Assembly: GCA_964537035.1 (NCBI GenBank)
Contig: CAZIAK010000002.1
Location: forward strand, 124,001-188,000
Origin: CAZIAK01 sp964537035
GTDB taxonomy: Bacteria > Planctomycetota > B15-G4
Direction: 5' to 3'
Length of the DNA stretch: 64,000 nt
Position numbers and translations under genes: made by a program. The stretch's first letter is position 1, and every line of letters starts with the position of its first letter. Of this stretch, positions 32,853 to 43,700 are shown piece after piece. Below the pieces are notes generated by a model. That model made no database searches and had not been told where the DNA came from. It worked only from the letters and a program-made list of their open reading frames with translations.

Positions 32853-34334
32853 ATGAGCGCCAAGCGCACCCAGAGCGATGGGCCCCTGGCCCTGCTGGTC
32901 GGAGCCATGGTGGTCCTGCTGACCCTCTCCCTGGGGGTGGCGCTGTGGTTGATGGAGGGCGAGGCGCCCGCTGCCCTGCCCGACGAGATCGCGCCCGTCG
33001 CTGACCCCGAGCCGCAGCCCCCACTTCCCGAGATCGTCGTCGAAGAGCCCGAGCCCCTGCCCGAGCCCGAGGCGCCGGAGCCTCTGCTGGTGCTCGCCGC
33101 CCCGGAGCCCGAGGTGCCCACCCGCACCAGCGAAGGCGAACGCCTCGATCTGGACGCCGAGCTGGAGCGCCTGGGCATCGCCCAGATCGACCCCGACGCC
33201 CGAGCCATCGTGACCGGGCTGGTGGTCGACGGCATGGAGCAGGCCCTGCCCCAAACCCTGGTGACCCTCTTCAATCAGCGGGGGGAGCACATCACCGCCG
33301 ACTTCAGCGACGAGGCCGGGCAGTTTCGGTTCGAATCGAGGGTGCCCTTGCTGGCGGGCTGGTCTGTCTCGACCACCGCCGACCCCGCCATGGCCATGGG
33401 CGAGCAGGAGGCCTCGGCTCCTGCGGCCTATATTCACCCGGACGACCTGCGTCCCGGCGAGGAGCCCGTGCAGCTGACCCTGATGGTCGCCGCCGCTCCA
33501 CGCCTCGAAGGCCTGGTCACCGACGGCAGCACCGGGGCGCCAGCGGGCTTCGCCATGGTCGAGGTGCTCAGCCGCTCCAGCGCCTGGCAGGCCACGAGCC
33601 AGATCGCTTTCGTCGAGGCCGATGGCTCGTTCTCCGTGGCCCTGAGCCAGATGCCGTCCAGCGGGCTGCTGCTGCGGGCCAGCGATGCCACCGGCCGCCA
33701 GATCATCGTGGGGCCCCTGAACCTGTCCCCCGGCGAGGTGCGCTGGGTCGAGCTGGCCCTGGAGGCCCCGGTCACGCTGTCTGGCCAGGTGTTCGACAAG
33801 CTCACCGGCGAAGCCCTGGGAGGAGCGCGGGTGACCGCCCTGCCCAGCCACCCGCTCATTGACCGAGAGCTGCAGCAGACCGTCTGTGACGGCGAGGGGC
33901 GCTTCACCTTGAGCGCGCTGACGCCGTCGACGGAGCGGCAGCGCCTGCACGTGGTGGCCGACGGACACGCCGCCGAGCTGGTCCTGGTCAGCGGCCGCAC
34001 AGACGACCTGGTCATTCGCCTGGGATCGCCCGTGGTGCTCAGCGGGACCGTGCACGACGGCGTCTCCGGCCTGCCCGTGCGCTTCGCAGCCCTGAGCTGC
34101 GTGCTGCCCTCCATGGAGGCCGCTGGCCCCGCCTGGACGGACATCACCCTCTGCGATGAGCAGGGCCGCTTCGAGCTGCCCCTGGCCATGGTCCCGCCCA
34201 GTGCGGCCATGGTTCTCGTTGAGAGCCCGGGGCACGTGCTCAGTCGCCGCGCCCTGGCAGACATGGTCCCCGTTCATCTGGGCAGCAAGGCCTACACTCT
34301 GCGCATCGACGTCGACCGCATCCACGCCCGCTGA
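32853..34334 (+). CDS. Membrane-anchored protein with carboxypeptidase-regulatory-like repeats
   Basis: A 493-residue protein with one N-terminal membrane helix (ALLVGAMVVLLTLSLGVALWL). A Glu/Pro-rich periplasmic stalk follows (residues about 38-90). Several beta-sandwich repeats come next: ITADFSDEAGQFRFESRV, LEGLVTDGSTGAPAGFAMVEV, LSGQVFDKLTGEALGGARVTA and LSGTVHDGVSGLPVRFA. The repeat signature G-x-V-x-D-x-x-T/S-G-x-P/A is that of carboxypeptidase-regulatory-like domains. A structural or adhesion role at the cell envelope is likely; no enzymatic motif is visible. I start at ATG 32853. Confidence 0.78.
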   Translation: MSAKRTQSDGPLALLVGAMVVLLTLSLGVALWLMEGEAPAALPDEIAPVADPEPQPPLPEIVVEEPEPLPEPEAPEPLLVLAAPEPEVPTRTSEGERLDLDAELERLGIAQIDPDARAIVTGLVVDGMEQALPQTLVTLFNQRGEHITADFSDEAGQFRFESRVPLLAGWSVSTTADPAMAMGEQEASAPAAYIHPDDLRPGEEPVQLTLMVAAAPRLEGLVTDGSTGAPAGFAMVEVLSRSSAWQATSQIAFVEADGSFSVALSQMPSSGLLLRASDATGRQIIVGPLNLSPGEVRWVELALEAPVTLSGQVFDKLTGEALGGARVTALPSHPLIDRELQQTVCDGEGRFTLSALTPSTERQRLHVVADGHAAELVLVSGRTDDLVIRLGSPVVLSGTVHDGVSGLPVRFAALSCVLPSMEAAGPAWTDITLCDEQGRFELPLAMVPPSAAMVLVESPGHVLSRRALADMVPVHLGSKAYTLRIDVDRIHAR

Positions 34335-34448
34335 CCGCACCGCCGACTGTCCCCAGCCCCAACCCTCGCAGCACCCCGCCGCTCCGGCCTCCCGCAGCCC
34401 TGACCCTCGCGGCCCCGCCCCAACGCCTCCCAAAGAGCAGCCCCCGAG

Positions 34449-36911
34449 ATGATGCGCCTTTCTCGCCTGTTGACCCTGGCCGTCACGGCTCTGTTGACGG
34501 CCTGCGCCGCCGCGCCCACCCGGCCCTTCGCCCCCGTGGCTGCCCGGGCCCAGACCGTCGACGTGCTGCACTACGACATCGCCCTGACCATCGATCACCA
34601 GGCGGGCTACGTGAGCGGCAGCGTGGACGTGTTCTTTGCGGCTCTCGACGAAGCGGTGCACGAGCTGGTCCTCGACGCGGTCGACCTGAACATCGAGCGA
34701 GTGCTCGACGAGCACGGGCAGAAGACGCGCTTTGCCACGGGCCCTGACACGTTGACCATCTCGCTGCCCCAGGTCTTGCAGCCCGGGCAGAGCACAAACG
34801 TGCACATCGATTACGACGGGTTCCCCCAGCGAGGTCTCTACTTCGTGGCCCCTACAGGGCGTGACCCTGAGCGCCCGTGGCACATCTGGAGCCAAGGGCA
34901 GAGCCATGACACCCGGCACTGGCTGCCCGTCTGGGAACAACTCACCGATCGGGCCACCCACACCCTGGCGCTCACCGTCGACGATCAGTTCATGACCCTG
35001 GCCGCGGGCGAGCTGGTGGGTTCGGCCCGCTGGCCCGGGCGCAGGACGCGCACGGACAGCTGGTCCATGACCACGCCCCACCCGGCGTATCTGATCACCC
35101 TGGTGGTAGGCGAGTTGGCGGTCGGCGAGCTGCCTCGGGACGAGCTGAGCGACGAGGCGATCCCCCTGCCTCTCGTGGCGCGCGAACGTGACCTGGAGGC
35201 CGCGGCCTTTGCGACCCGCTACACCGCCGACATGCTCTCGTTCATGAACGACTTCACCGGCCTCGACTACCCCTACGTGAAGTACGCCCAGACGTTCGTG
35301 GACGAGTTCTCCGCCGGGGGCATGGAGAACATCTCGGCGACGACTCTCTACGACGAAGGCCTGCACGCCCCCGCCGATGAACCCCAGCTGGACATCAGTG
35401 GCCTGGTGGCCCACGAGCTGGCCCACCAGTGGTTCGGCGATCTGCTCAGCTGCAACGACTGGGCCCACCTTTGGATCAACGAAGGCTGGGCAGACTACGT
35501 CGAGCTGCTCTACCACGGCAGCCTCCACGGCACGGAGTCCATGGGCGCCCGGGCCCTGGCCTACCAGCGCGCGGGCTGCCAGGCCGAACTCGACGCTTCC
35601 CGCCCCGTGATCTGGCACGGCTACAGCGACCCGGACGAGTGCTTCGAGGACCACAACTACAACGGCGCCGCGGCACGCATCCGCTTGCTCGCCGACCAGC
35701 TGGGGCCTGATGTGTTCAGCGAGTGCGTACACGCCTGGGTCGCCTGGGCCGCCGGTCGACAGGTGGACACGGACGACCTGCAGCGCGTGTTCAGCGAGAC
35801 GTCCGGCCAAGACCTGGGCCGTTTCTTCGACGAGTGGTTTCGCGGCCCGGGATACCCGCGCTTCGAGGTGCGCGTCGAGCACGGCGACGTGCTCGTCGCT
35901 CGACAGGTGCAAGGCGTTCACGGGTGGCCCGAGGTTTTTCATGTGACCCTCGAGGCCCGCTGGTCCCGGGGCGGCGTGGAGCACAGCGCGCGGTTTGCCT
36001 GTGACAGCGTGGAGACACGGGTAGAACTTGCAGGCGCTGGTTCCCTCGACTGGGTCGGTTTCGACTCCGCCCACGTGTTGCCGGGCACGGTCGAGGTGAC
36101 CCAGACCCAGGACGCCTGGGCTGCCCAGCTGAGCGGCGCGCAAGACGGCGTGATTCGGCTGCTCGCGGCGCAGTGGTTCGACTTTCATCCCTGGGTGTCG
36201 TTCGAGCAAACGCACGGCGAGTACGGCCCCAGCGAGCTGGCCGCGCTGAGCTCTGCGGCACGCGACGACACGCTCGTGGATGTACGGCTCGCGGCGCTCT
36301 CGGCGATCAGCTTCGAGGGCGGCGAGCAGGTGCAGCGGCTTGTGGCTGAGCTGGCCGAGGATGGGGACGCCCGGGTGCGGGAGCTGGCCATGAGCGCCCT
36401 GGCGAGGCATGTCCCCCGGGCCCCAGAGCTTCACGCCCTGTTGCGCGCGGGCCTGAACGATGAGAGTTCCGCAGTGGCGGTGGCTGCGGCGACCGCCCTG
36501 GCCGAGATCGAAGAACCCGGCCTGCTGGCCACCCTGCGGCGCTTGATCAACGACCGGGACGCGGTACGCCTGGACCGCGACCTCGTAGAACTCGCCGCTG
36601 CCTTGGACGACCCTGCACGCATCCCCTTCTTGATCGGCGTGGCGCGGCAACACCCCGAGCGTTGGGTGCGCACGGCGGCCGTCGAGGGGCTGGGCAACGT
36701 GACGGGCCCCCAGCGCGAGGCAGCCTTCCGCCAGCTGTGCACCTCGCTCCACGATGAGAGCTACGACGTGCGTGCCACAGCCGCCGCGGCCCTCGGCGAC
36801 AGCGACGACGCTCGTGCGGAGACACAGCTCCGTGCGCGCTGGGACCTGGAGACCGACCCCGTCGTCCTCTCCGCCCTCGAAGACGCCTTGGGGGCCATGG
36901 CCGAGGGTTGA
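34449..36911 (+). CDS. M1-family aminopeptidase lipoprotein with HEAT repeats
   Basis: Zinc aminopeptidase of 820 residues, predicted lipoprotein (LAVTALLTACAAAP). The exopeptidase motif is SAGGMENISATTLYD (GxMEN), and the zinc site HELAHQWFGDLL (HExxH at 322-326) has its third ligand in WINEGWADYVE (Glu345, 18 residues on). From about residue 590 the protein turns into helical HEAT-like repeats (ARVRELAMSALARHVPR, SSAVAVAAATALAEIEEPGL, VRTAAVEGLGNVTGPQREAA, YDVRATAAAALGDSDDA). This is the domain order of M1 peptidases of the aminopeptidase-N type with a repeat C-terminus. ATG 34449 is followed by a second ATG. Confidence 0.9.
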   Translation: MMRLSRLLTLAVTALLTACAAAPTRPFAPVAARAQTVDVLHYDIALTIDHQAGYVSGSVDVFFAALDEAVHELVLDAVDLNIERVLDEHGQKTRFATGPDTLTISLPQVLQPGQSTNVHIDYDGFPQRGLYFVAPTGRDPERPWHIWSQGQSHDTRHWLPVWEQLTDRATHTLALTVDDQFMTLAAGELVGSARWPGRRTRTDSWSMTTPHPAYLITLVVGELAVGELPRDELSDEAIPLPLVARERDLEAAAFATRYTADMLSFMNDFTGLDYPYVKYAQTFVDEFSAGGMENISATTLYDEGLHAPADEPQLDISGLVAHELAHQWFGDLLSCNDWAHLWINEGWADYVELLYHGSLHGTESMGARALAYQRAGCQAELDASRPVIWHGYSDPDECFEDHNYNGAAARIRLLADQLGPDVFSECVHAWVAWAAGRQVDTDDLQRVFSETSGQDLGRFFDEWFRGPGYPRFEVRVEHGDVLVARQVQGVHGWPEVFHVTLEARWSRGGVEHSARFACDSVETRVELAGAGSLDWVGFDSAHVLPGTVEVTQTQDAWAAQLSGAQDGVIRLLAAQWFDFHPWVSFEQTHGEYGPSELAALSSAARDDTLVDVRLAALSAISFEGGEQVQRLVAELAEDGDARVRELAMSALARHVPRAPELHALLRAGLNDESSAVAVAAATALAEIEEPGLLATLRRLINDRDAVRLDRDLVELAAALDDPARIPFLIGVARQHPERWVRTAAVEGLGNVTGPQREAAFRQLCTSLHDESYDVRATAAAALGDSDDARAETQLRARWDLETDPVVLSALEDALGAMAEG

Positions 36912-36933
36912 GTAGGCTCCCGGCACGCAGACC

Positions 36934-37857
36934 ATGACGACCACGTTGGACAGCCTGTTTCCTGGACAAGACCCGGTGCTCCTCGACGGCGCCATGGGCA
37001 CCGCCCTGTTCAGCCGGGGCTGGGAGCCCGAGCGCCCCACGGCCCTGGCGAATCTCCAGGCCGCGCAGGATGTGCTGGCCATTCATCGCGAGCATCGCGG
37101 GGCGGGTGCACAGATCCTGACCACCAATACGTTCGCCGCGCTGTCGGTGGATGAAGGGCAGCGCGACGGCGCGGTCCGCGCCGCTGTGGAGCTGGCCCGC
37201 GAAGCCGCGAACGCTCCCGTGACACCGTCGCCATGCACGACACCGGCGGGCGCGACACCTCTGCAAGTGAGAGCAGACTCGACGGGAGCCGCGCTGCCGA
37301 CCACCGCGCAAGACCCTGCACTCGTCGCCGGTTGCCTCACCCTCTACGGCATCGACGATGACGACCCCCGACTCGCGCAGACGGTCGAGCTGCTCGTGGC
37401 ACAGGGCGTCGACCTGCTCGTCTTCGAATCCTGCCACACCGTCCACGCCGCTAGCACCGCGCTGCGACTCAAGGCCACCGTCGCGGCCCACCTGCCCATG
37501 GTCATCTGCGCCAGCTCCACCGACGGCAGCGCGCCAGACCAACAGCGCGTGGCGGACATCCTCACCGCGATTCGAGACGACGATTCACCCGGCGTCGAAG
37601 CCGGATTGAACTGCTGCCGCGGCCCGGAGGACACCCTGGTCCTGTCGCTCAGCACCAGGCCGCCCGTACGCTGGGTCAAACCCTCCACGGGTCTGCCAGC
37701 CCAACCCGCAGACAGCCAGGCCATGGCCGCCTTCGCCAGGGCCGCGCGGCTCAGAGGGGCCCGCTTCCTCGGCGCCTGCTGCGGCTCGGACCCCGCCATC
37801 TTGAGCGCCATGGCCCACGCACTCCTCCCCACCAGCCAGCAGAAGAGCAGCCCATGA
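36934..37857 (+). CDS. Homocysteine S-methyltransferase domain protein
   Basis: Zinc methyltransferase of 307 residues, related to BHMT/MmuM and the MetH N-terminal domain. The start VLLDGAMGTALFSRG and the ILTTNTFAA segment are characteristic. The zinc ligands are the Cys of GLNCCRGPED and the pair in FLGACCGSDPAIL. It would make methionine from homocysteine with a small methyl donor such as S-methylmethionine or betaine. Residues 95-125 are a Pro/Thr/Ala-rich insertion that looks poorly conserved. It lies 22 bp after the peptidase gene and overlaps the next gene by 4 bp (ATGA). Confidence 0.83.
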   Translation: MTTTLDSLFPGQDPVLLDGAMGTALFSRGWEPERPTALANLQAAQDVLAIHREHRGAGAQILTTNTFAALSVDEGQRDGAVRAAVELAREAANAPVTPSPCTTPAGATPLQVRADSTGAALPTTAQDPALVAGCLTLYGIDDDDPRLAQTVELLVAQGVDLLVFESCHTVHAASTALRLKATVAAHLPMVICASSTDGSAPDQQRVADILTAIRDDDSPGVEAGLNCCRGPEDTLVLSLSTRPPVRWVKPSTGLPAQPADSQAMAAFARAARLRGARFLGACCGSDPAILSAMAHALLPTSQQKSSP

Positions 37858-38678
37858 AAGTCTCCCGAAAGCCCCATGTGGTCAGCCCCTGGCGGCGCGT
37901 GCGACTGTGGATCCTGCCTGCACTGGCCATCATCGTGGTGGTGCAGATGTATGAGCCGGGTTTCGATCGTTCGGCCATGACCGAGGCCCTGAGCGAGGGC
38001 CGCCCCGACGAGGCCCTTGAGCTGCTCGCCCAGGCCACGCGCCGTAATGTGCTGCCCGAACTGGCCGGCGTGAACTGGTGGCCCGCCGAGGTGCGCGCCC
38101 AACGGCTGAAGCTGCTCGCTTCCGATCTGGACGCATCGGCCGAAGACCCGAACAGCCCCACCATTGTCTCGCCCAGAGGCAAGCACCGCGCCGCCCCCAC
38201 AGAGTTCACCCTGAACCGCGCGGCACCTCGCGCGCTCCAGCTGCAGCTGCACCACCGTGAACTGAGCCTACAGGCGGCCGTCCGTGACTGGCCTGCCGGG
38301 CAGGACGCGCTGCCGATCGAAGCCACGTTGTTGCCTGCCAGCACCTACGACGTGGTGCTCAGCGAGGTCGACCCAGACTCCAGCGACGGCGCCGGGGCCA
38401 TGGTCTGCCTGACCGACTTCACCGTGCTCTCAGACCCCGAGGCCCATGACGTGGGCATCCTGATGAAGACCGCCTGGGAGATGGCGCCGGACGAAGGCTC
38501 CGCCGAGCTGCTGGCCAGCCTGGTGGCCATGCACTTCGGGCTGCACGACGAAGCGGGACAGCGGCTGGCCAAGCTGGCAGAGCATGCTGGCTACGAGCAG
38601 GTGGTGCGGGAGCTGCGGGCCATCGCGTTGGCTCGGCTTGACCTGGACCACAGCGCGGTGGCCATGCTGGAAGAGTGA
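37854..38678 (+). CDS. Membrane-anchored protein of unknown function with helical repeats
   Basis: A 274-residue protein; a basic N-terminus and one membrane helix (LWILPALAIIVVVQMY) place it in the inner membrane facing the periplasm. RSAMTEALSEGRPDEALELL and the C-terminal GSAELLASLVAMHFGLHDEA and QRLAKLAEHAGYEQVVREL suggest TPR-like helices around a beta-rich centre. I do not recognise a family. It overlaps the homocysteine methyltransferase gene by 4 bp and is probably co-expressed with it. The gap 38679-38898 to the convergent gene has no structured repeat. Confidence 0.68.
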   Translation: MKVSRKPHVVSPWRRVRLWILPALAIIVVVQMYEPGFDRSAMTEALSEGRPDEALELLAQATRRNVLPELAGVNWWPAEVRAQRLKLLASDLDASAEDPNSPTIVSPRGKHRAAPTEFTLNRAAPRALQLQLHHRELSLQAAVRDWPAGQDALPIEATLLPASTYDVVLSEVDPDSSDGAGAMVCLTDFTVLSDPEAHDVGILMKTAWEMAPDEGSAELLASLVAMHFGLHDEAGQRLAKLAEHAGYEQVVRELRAIALARLDLDHSAVAMLEE

Positions 38679-38898
38679 ACCTCCGCTGGCCACCTTTGGC
38701 GACACCGGCATGCAGACCAGAGTCCGACGTCAATGCACTCTGCGTGTTCACCCTGCCGAGCAAGCCCGACAGCGATCTTCAGCCAATGATGTGGCCGCCA
38801 GGCCGCCTCACCTCCACCACGGAAACGAGCCCCCCACCTTGTCCTTGAGGCTGCCAGACCACGCTGAACCGGGGCCCGTGTCCCGTGCTCAGCCCTCC

Positions 38899-40719
38899 TT
38901 ATGGAGTCGTCCCCTGGATCGCGTTGCTCGCCGAGAAACCGAAGGGGCCGCCGGGGTCACTCACCCAGTACTGCAGGTAGAGTTCGGAGCCCGCAGGGAC
39001 CCCCACCGGCCATGTCGCCGCGAGCCCATGCTGGCCCGTGGCGTCCGTGGCAACCGCCAGGACGCTGCCCGGAGGGCTGGGGTTGGGGACCAAGGTGCCA
39101 CCGTGGAAGGGTGCGAAGTTCAGAGCGGAGACACCGACGATGAGAAAGGCCGCGGCGTTCTCGAGGGCATTGGAGAGCCCCACCTGGACGGTGGTGTTGG
39201 CTTCAAGGGATCCGGTGCCGATCAGCATCGGCTCGCCGTACGTTCCTCCCAGGGCCAGGCCAAGATCCGTCCAAGCAGCGGGCTCGTCGGTCGTGATGTC
39301 CACCGCGTACAGATAGCCCTCGTTGCCACTACTCGTGAATCGGGTGGAGACATATCCGGTCGACGCGTCCGCTGAGTAGCTTGGAGCGCTCCACCAAGCC
39401 AGCTGGTTCAAGCCGACCTCCGGCTGGAAATCCTGCTGCCAGAGCAACGCGCCGTCCTGGGTGCTGAAGCCGCGGATGAAGCTCGACGAGCCGAATCCGG
39501 GCGAGCCCCCGTCGATCAACACAGCGTTGTCCGGCGTCACGCTCAGGATGCCAATGAAGCCCGGGATCTCGTCCTCAATCGACCAGCGTGTGCTGCCGTC
39601 CGGATTGGCCGCCCACAGGTCGCCGCTCAGCCATGTGCCTGAATAAATGCCGCCGTCGGGCCCCACGGTCGGCGGCACGATGACACCACCAAGGGGGGCT
39701 GGCTGAATCTTCCAAACGATGTCACCGTCCGGCGAAAGGGTCTGGACACCGTTCATGCCCCAGCTGAGGACGAGCCGGCCCTGCGGATCAAGCTCGGGCA
39801 CCGAACCGATGGCCAAGCCAAGCTGGAACCCACTCCAGAGCTGGTCGCCCGAGTAGTCGTACACCGTGAGGCTCGGGCCCGCCCCCGCGTCCGAGGAGTA
39901 GGCCGCGTAGAACCGATCGGGCCCGAAGGAGAGACTGGCCTTGCTGGAGACGGTGCTCCAGGGAGCGAAGCTCGTCCAGAGCAGCTGACCATCCGGATTG
40001 AGGGCGAAGGCTCCATTCCCGCTCACGATCATGTTGTCGACGCCATAGATGTTCCCGTCAGGACCTACGCCCGGGCCGCACAGAATTTCGCCGGGAGCAA
40101 ACGGCAGCACGGCCTGCCACTTCACGGTGCCGTCGGGATTCACGGCGAAGACATCCGACGCTCCCGTGTAAAGGGTTCCATCTGCGCCGAAGGTGATCGG
40201 GCGCCCCCCTCCGACACCCGGCAGCACCCATTTCAAGGCGCCGTCGGGAGCCAAGGCATAGAGGCGCTTGTCATCGGTTGCATAGATCGTGCCGTCCTGA
40301 CCAACACCCGTAAACGAGCCGGGGATGTCGGAATCGAACTGGAATCGCCAGCGGAAACGCCCGTCGGGTTGCCGCAAGTTGACGAGCAGGAAGACAGTGT
40401 TGCTGATGCCTGAGTCCGTCATCACCAGCACCGTCACGAGGCCCGGGCCAGCGGACTCCGGGACGTAGGCGTGGAGCTCCGTGTCTGACCAGGTGGTCGC
40501 GATACAAGGCGCGCCATCCACGAGCACCTGCCCGTTCCCCTGCGTTGCTCCAAAACCGACACCCGTCAGCTCCAGACGGCCGCTCCGTGAGAGCGAGCCA
40601 GAAGAGATGCTGTTGATCTGCGGTGCTTGTGCGGCAGCAGCAGCGGGAAGGAAGACCAGCAGCGCAAGACAGGCTGAGGCCAAGAGCTTCGAAGCACGAC
40701 GCGGGGTGGTGTTCGTCAT
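38899..40719 (-). CDS. Exported IPT/TIG + PQQ-type beta-propeller protein with shared C-terminal domain
   Basis: Secreted protein of 606 residues. The signal peptide is ACLALLVFLPAAAAAQA. Residues about 35-115 are an IPT/TIG immunoglobulin-like domain (SLSRSGRLELTGVGFGATQG). A beta-propeller follows with repeats such as GQDGTIYATDDKRLYALAPD, GADGTLYTGASDVFAVNPDG and GPDGNIYGVDN, like outer-membrane-assembly and PQQ-binding propellers. The last 124 residues (38902-39273), starting WTDLGLALGGTYGEP, match the C-termini of two other exported proteins here. The start is ATG 40719, with GGGAG about 5 nt upstream. A ligand or enzyme role cannot be named. Confidence 0.85.
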   Translation of the reverse strand: MTNTTPRRASKLLASACLALLVFLPAAAAAQAPQINSISSGSLSRSGRLELTGVGFGATQGNGQVLVDGAPCIATTWSDTELHAYVPESAGPGLVTVLVMTDSGISNTVFLLVNLRQPDGRFRWRFQFDSDIPGSFTGVGQDGTIYATDDKRLYALAPDGALKWVLPGVGGGRPITFGADGTLYTGASDVFAVNPDGTVKWQAVLPFAPGEILCGPGVGPDGNIYGVDNMIVSGNGAFALNPDGQLLWTSFAPWSTVSSKASLSFGPDRFYAAYSSDAGAGPSLTVYDYSGDQLWSGFQLGLAIGSVPELDPQGRLVLSWGMNGVQTLSPDGDIVWKIQPAPLGGVIVPPTVGPDGGIYSGTWLSGDLWAANPDGSTRWSIEDEIPGFIGILSVTPDNAVLIDGGSPGFGSSSFIRGFSTQDGALLWQQDFQPEVGLNQLAWWSAPSYSADASTGYVSTRFTSSGNEGYLYAVDITTDEPAAWTDLGLALGGTYGEPMLIGTGSLEANTTVQVGLSNALENAAAFLIVGVSALNFAPFHGGTLVPNPSPPGSVLAVATDATGQHGLAATWPVGVPAGSELYLQYWVSDPGGPFGFSASNAIQGTTP

Positions 40720-40791
40720 AAAGCTCCCTGGGAACTGGGGTGGTGTGTGTCTGAAATCATTCTGAGGGGGTGAAACCAAGGGGAACCAAGC

Positions 40792-43700
40792 TCAGGGCGT
40801 CGTGGCGCGTATGCCGTTGGAGAGCGAGAGTCCACCGGGGACAGAAGGGTCCTGAACAACGAACTGGAACCAGGCCTGGGTTCCCGTCGGCAGCCCGCTG
40901 GGCCAGTTCGCCTCAAGGTGCAAGCTGCCCGCCGGGTCGGCGAACGTCAGGATCTGGCTCGAGAAGGGCACCGCGTAGATGGTGCCTCCGAAGTAGCTCA
41001 CGGGCGTCGAGGTGAGTGACAGCCAGAACAGCATGAGACCGTTGGCCGGCGCCTTGGTCAGGTCGAGGGCAGCCACTGAACCGGCGACGAGCGTCCCGCT
41101 GCCCACGAGCGTAGGCTGTCCGTTGGCGCCCGGTATCCCACCTCCGAGGTCTGTCCAAGGGTTGGCAGCCTCGCCGATGCTGAAGCTGACGTCCGCCCCG
41201 TCGGAGCTGCTCTGGAAACGCTGGTCGAACGCGATCACCCGCACCCGCGTGTCGAAGATGCCAGCCGACGGAGGCAACGTCCATGTAAAGGACGTCGTGC
41301 TGGCTGGCAGGTCCTCAGCGAGCACATGCCAGGTATGACCGGCATCGTAGCTGGCCTGGATCGCGAACCCGCGCAAGCCGAGGTCGTCACTCGCCGTCCA
41401 GCTGATGGGCACATCCGTGCCCCCGCCGAAGAGCTGCCCCGACTGAGGTGTCAGCATGGCGACCTGGGGTGCTGCATCGCCGACGCGAATGTCGGGCCGA
41501 ATGGTGAAGGGATCCGAGTAGAACACCTTGTTGCGATTGGATGTGCTTTGCACAACGATCTGCACTCGAGCCGTGTCGGTGCTCACGAAGGGGATCCCCA
41601 TGGCGGTCCCCGACCCCAGGCAGGACGAGAAGGTGCTCCCCATCGGCACCCGCACATCGTCTGCGTCGAGCACCAGCGACACGTCAAAGGAGCCCAGAGG
41701 GCCGGTCAGGCCAGTCGCATCCCAGCACAGGCCCCCGGCGGGGACACCCGCCGTGAACGGGCCAGCGAGATCGGACAGGATGTTCAGCGTGCCCCCAACC
41801 TCGCCCGACGGAATCAGCGGGTCGTGAGCATCCCAACCCTCCTGCCCCAGGGTGTCGACAGCCACCACCCGGATGCGAGGGAGCTTGCCGTTGACCGCGA
41901 ACCCGATATCAGGCACCACCCATTCGTAAGCCTGCTGGGTACCCGGCAGTTCAGCGACCACCTCGATGACTCCGGGGGTGAGCGGTCGCTCGAACTCTAT
42001 GCGATGACTCACGACGGCGTCGTCGTCGCTAGAGGCCCAGGTGAGGATGACGGTCGAGTCCGGTTCGAACACACTGGAAGGCCTGTTGAGCATCACCCGC
42101 GGCGGGTTGTCCGTGGCCACGGGCGGCGTCGTCAGGAAGGGCACCGTGGTCACTCCGGCGGTGGCGCTGTCGCCCTGGCCACCGGGATTGTCGGGAGCAT
42201 TGGCGCCGCTCGGATGGTTCCACCAGTTGTTGGGCGCATCCATGAGCTGCGACTGCCACTGCACGCCGATACCATTGCCCTCGAAGCTGTTGGCCCCGGT
42301 GGCGCCGTCCAGGGCGCCGGGGAGGTTGTTGCTCCAGACACCGACACCGTTGTTGATGAAGCGCGTCTTGCGCACGAAGACATCGTTCTGCGAGCCGAAT
42401 CCACAGTTGCGGATGATGCTGTTGTCGATGAAGCCCGGGAACGTAATGGAGTTGAAGCGGGCACCGATGTCCCCTCCATCAATGATGCAGTTCTCGAAGC
42501 GATGGAACTTCTGGAGACCCTGCCAGGAAACGGCCGGATCGAGTCGCTCGAACACCACGGGATCAGCCGGTGTACCCCGCGCCTTGACGAAGTCGTTGGC
42601 ACCCCAGAACTGCGCCGCAGGTCCAAGCAAGACACGCACTCCCGGCAGGATGTCGAGACGGCCGGCGCTGTAGAAGCTCTTGATGGCGTAGGGAACGCCG
42701 GTGTCGGCCCAGGTCCGGGCGCTCACCTCTCCGCCTATGTCACTGTTGAAGCCGGGATCGGCGAGGATGTAGTTGTTCAGGTTGCCCGTGGTCGGCAGCG
42801 AGCTTCCAGGGAGGAAGCCGCCGCCCTGGGCCGGATAGCGGTTGCCCGTGAGGACCACATTCGGCCCCACGTGCACATCGACGTCGGTGAGATTCAGGCC
42901 GGCCCCAGCGCTGTTCGTGACGGTGATGTCGTCCAGCCACAAGGGCTGCAAGAAGGTCTGCAAGTTGAACCCATCCTGGGGTGAGAGATCGATGGTCACG
43001 TTCTCAAGGAAGGGGACGGCGATGCCGCCGAGGTTGACGTAGGTGTTTCGAAAGGTGGTGTTGGTCAGGCGCAGCGCGCAGCTGCCAATCCACATGAGCG
43101 CGTCGTCAAAGCTGCATTGATCGATGTCGAGGAAGGCCGGCTGAGTGGTCGAGCCTCCCGTCCAGAGCGCTCCGCCAGCGACCACGGAGACCCGCCGGAA
43201 CGAGATCGAGCCCTCGTTGAGAACGTGGACAGCGAGACCCACGATCGCTTCATCCAGGTCGAGATCGCCAAAGACCTCGATGCGATCGAATCCTTGCAGC
43301 GTGACGGGTTGCGTCGGCGTCCCCATGCCAAGCAGGCTGCCGTTGACGGTCAGCTTCGCCGTGAGCGCCAGGTCTACCACCACCCCGGGATCGACGATGA
43401 CCGTGCCTCCTTGGACGATCGTTGTGAGGTCCGTGAGCTCGATCGGACTCATGGCCGTGGTCCAGTGCACCGTCTGGCCCGGCCCGGGAAGCGGCGGGCC
43501 GGCCGGCAGCTCGCCGACGCTCAGGTTGTCGATCTGGAAGCCACCGAAGAAGTCCTGCTGGCTCTCTGCAGGCGGGATGTAGATGCGCAGCGCGAGTCGC
43601 CCGCTCCCTGGCACCGTCGTCCGGACCTCCGACCAGATGTGGGTCTCCGGATCGGGCAGATCAGCCAAGAGCGTGGTGAAGTCACCCACGTCGTCGGCAT

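Noticed and set aside
32826..37082. 4.2-kb open frame on the minus strand
   Set aside because: It is antisense to three well-supported genes (carboxypeptidase-regulatory-like protein, M1 peptidase and homocysteine methyltransferase). It is low-complexity and lacks recognisable domains; high GC makes such shadows common.
41326..42984. 552-codon plus-strand open frame
   Set aside because: It is a shadow of the beta-helix protein gene with no recognisable fold.
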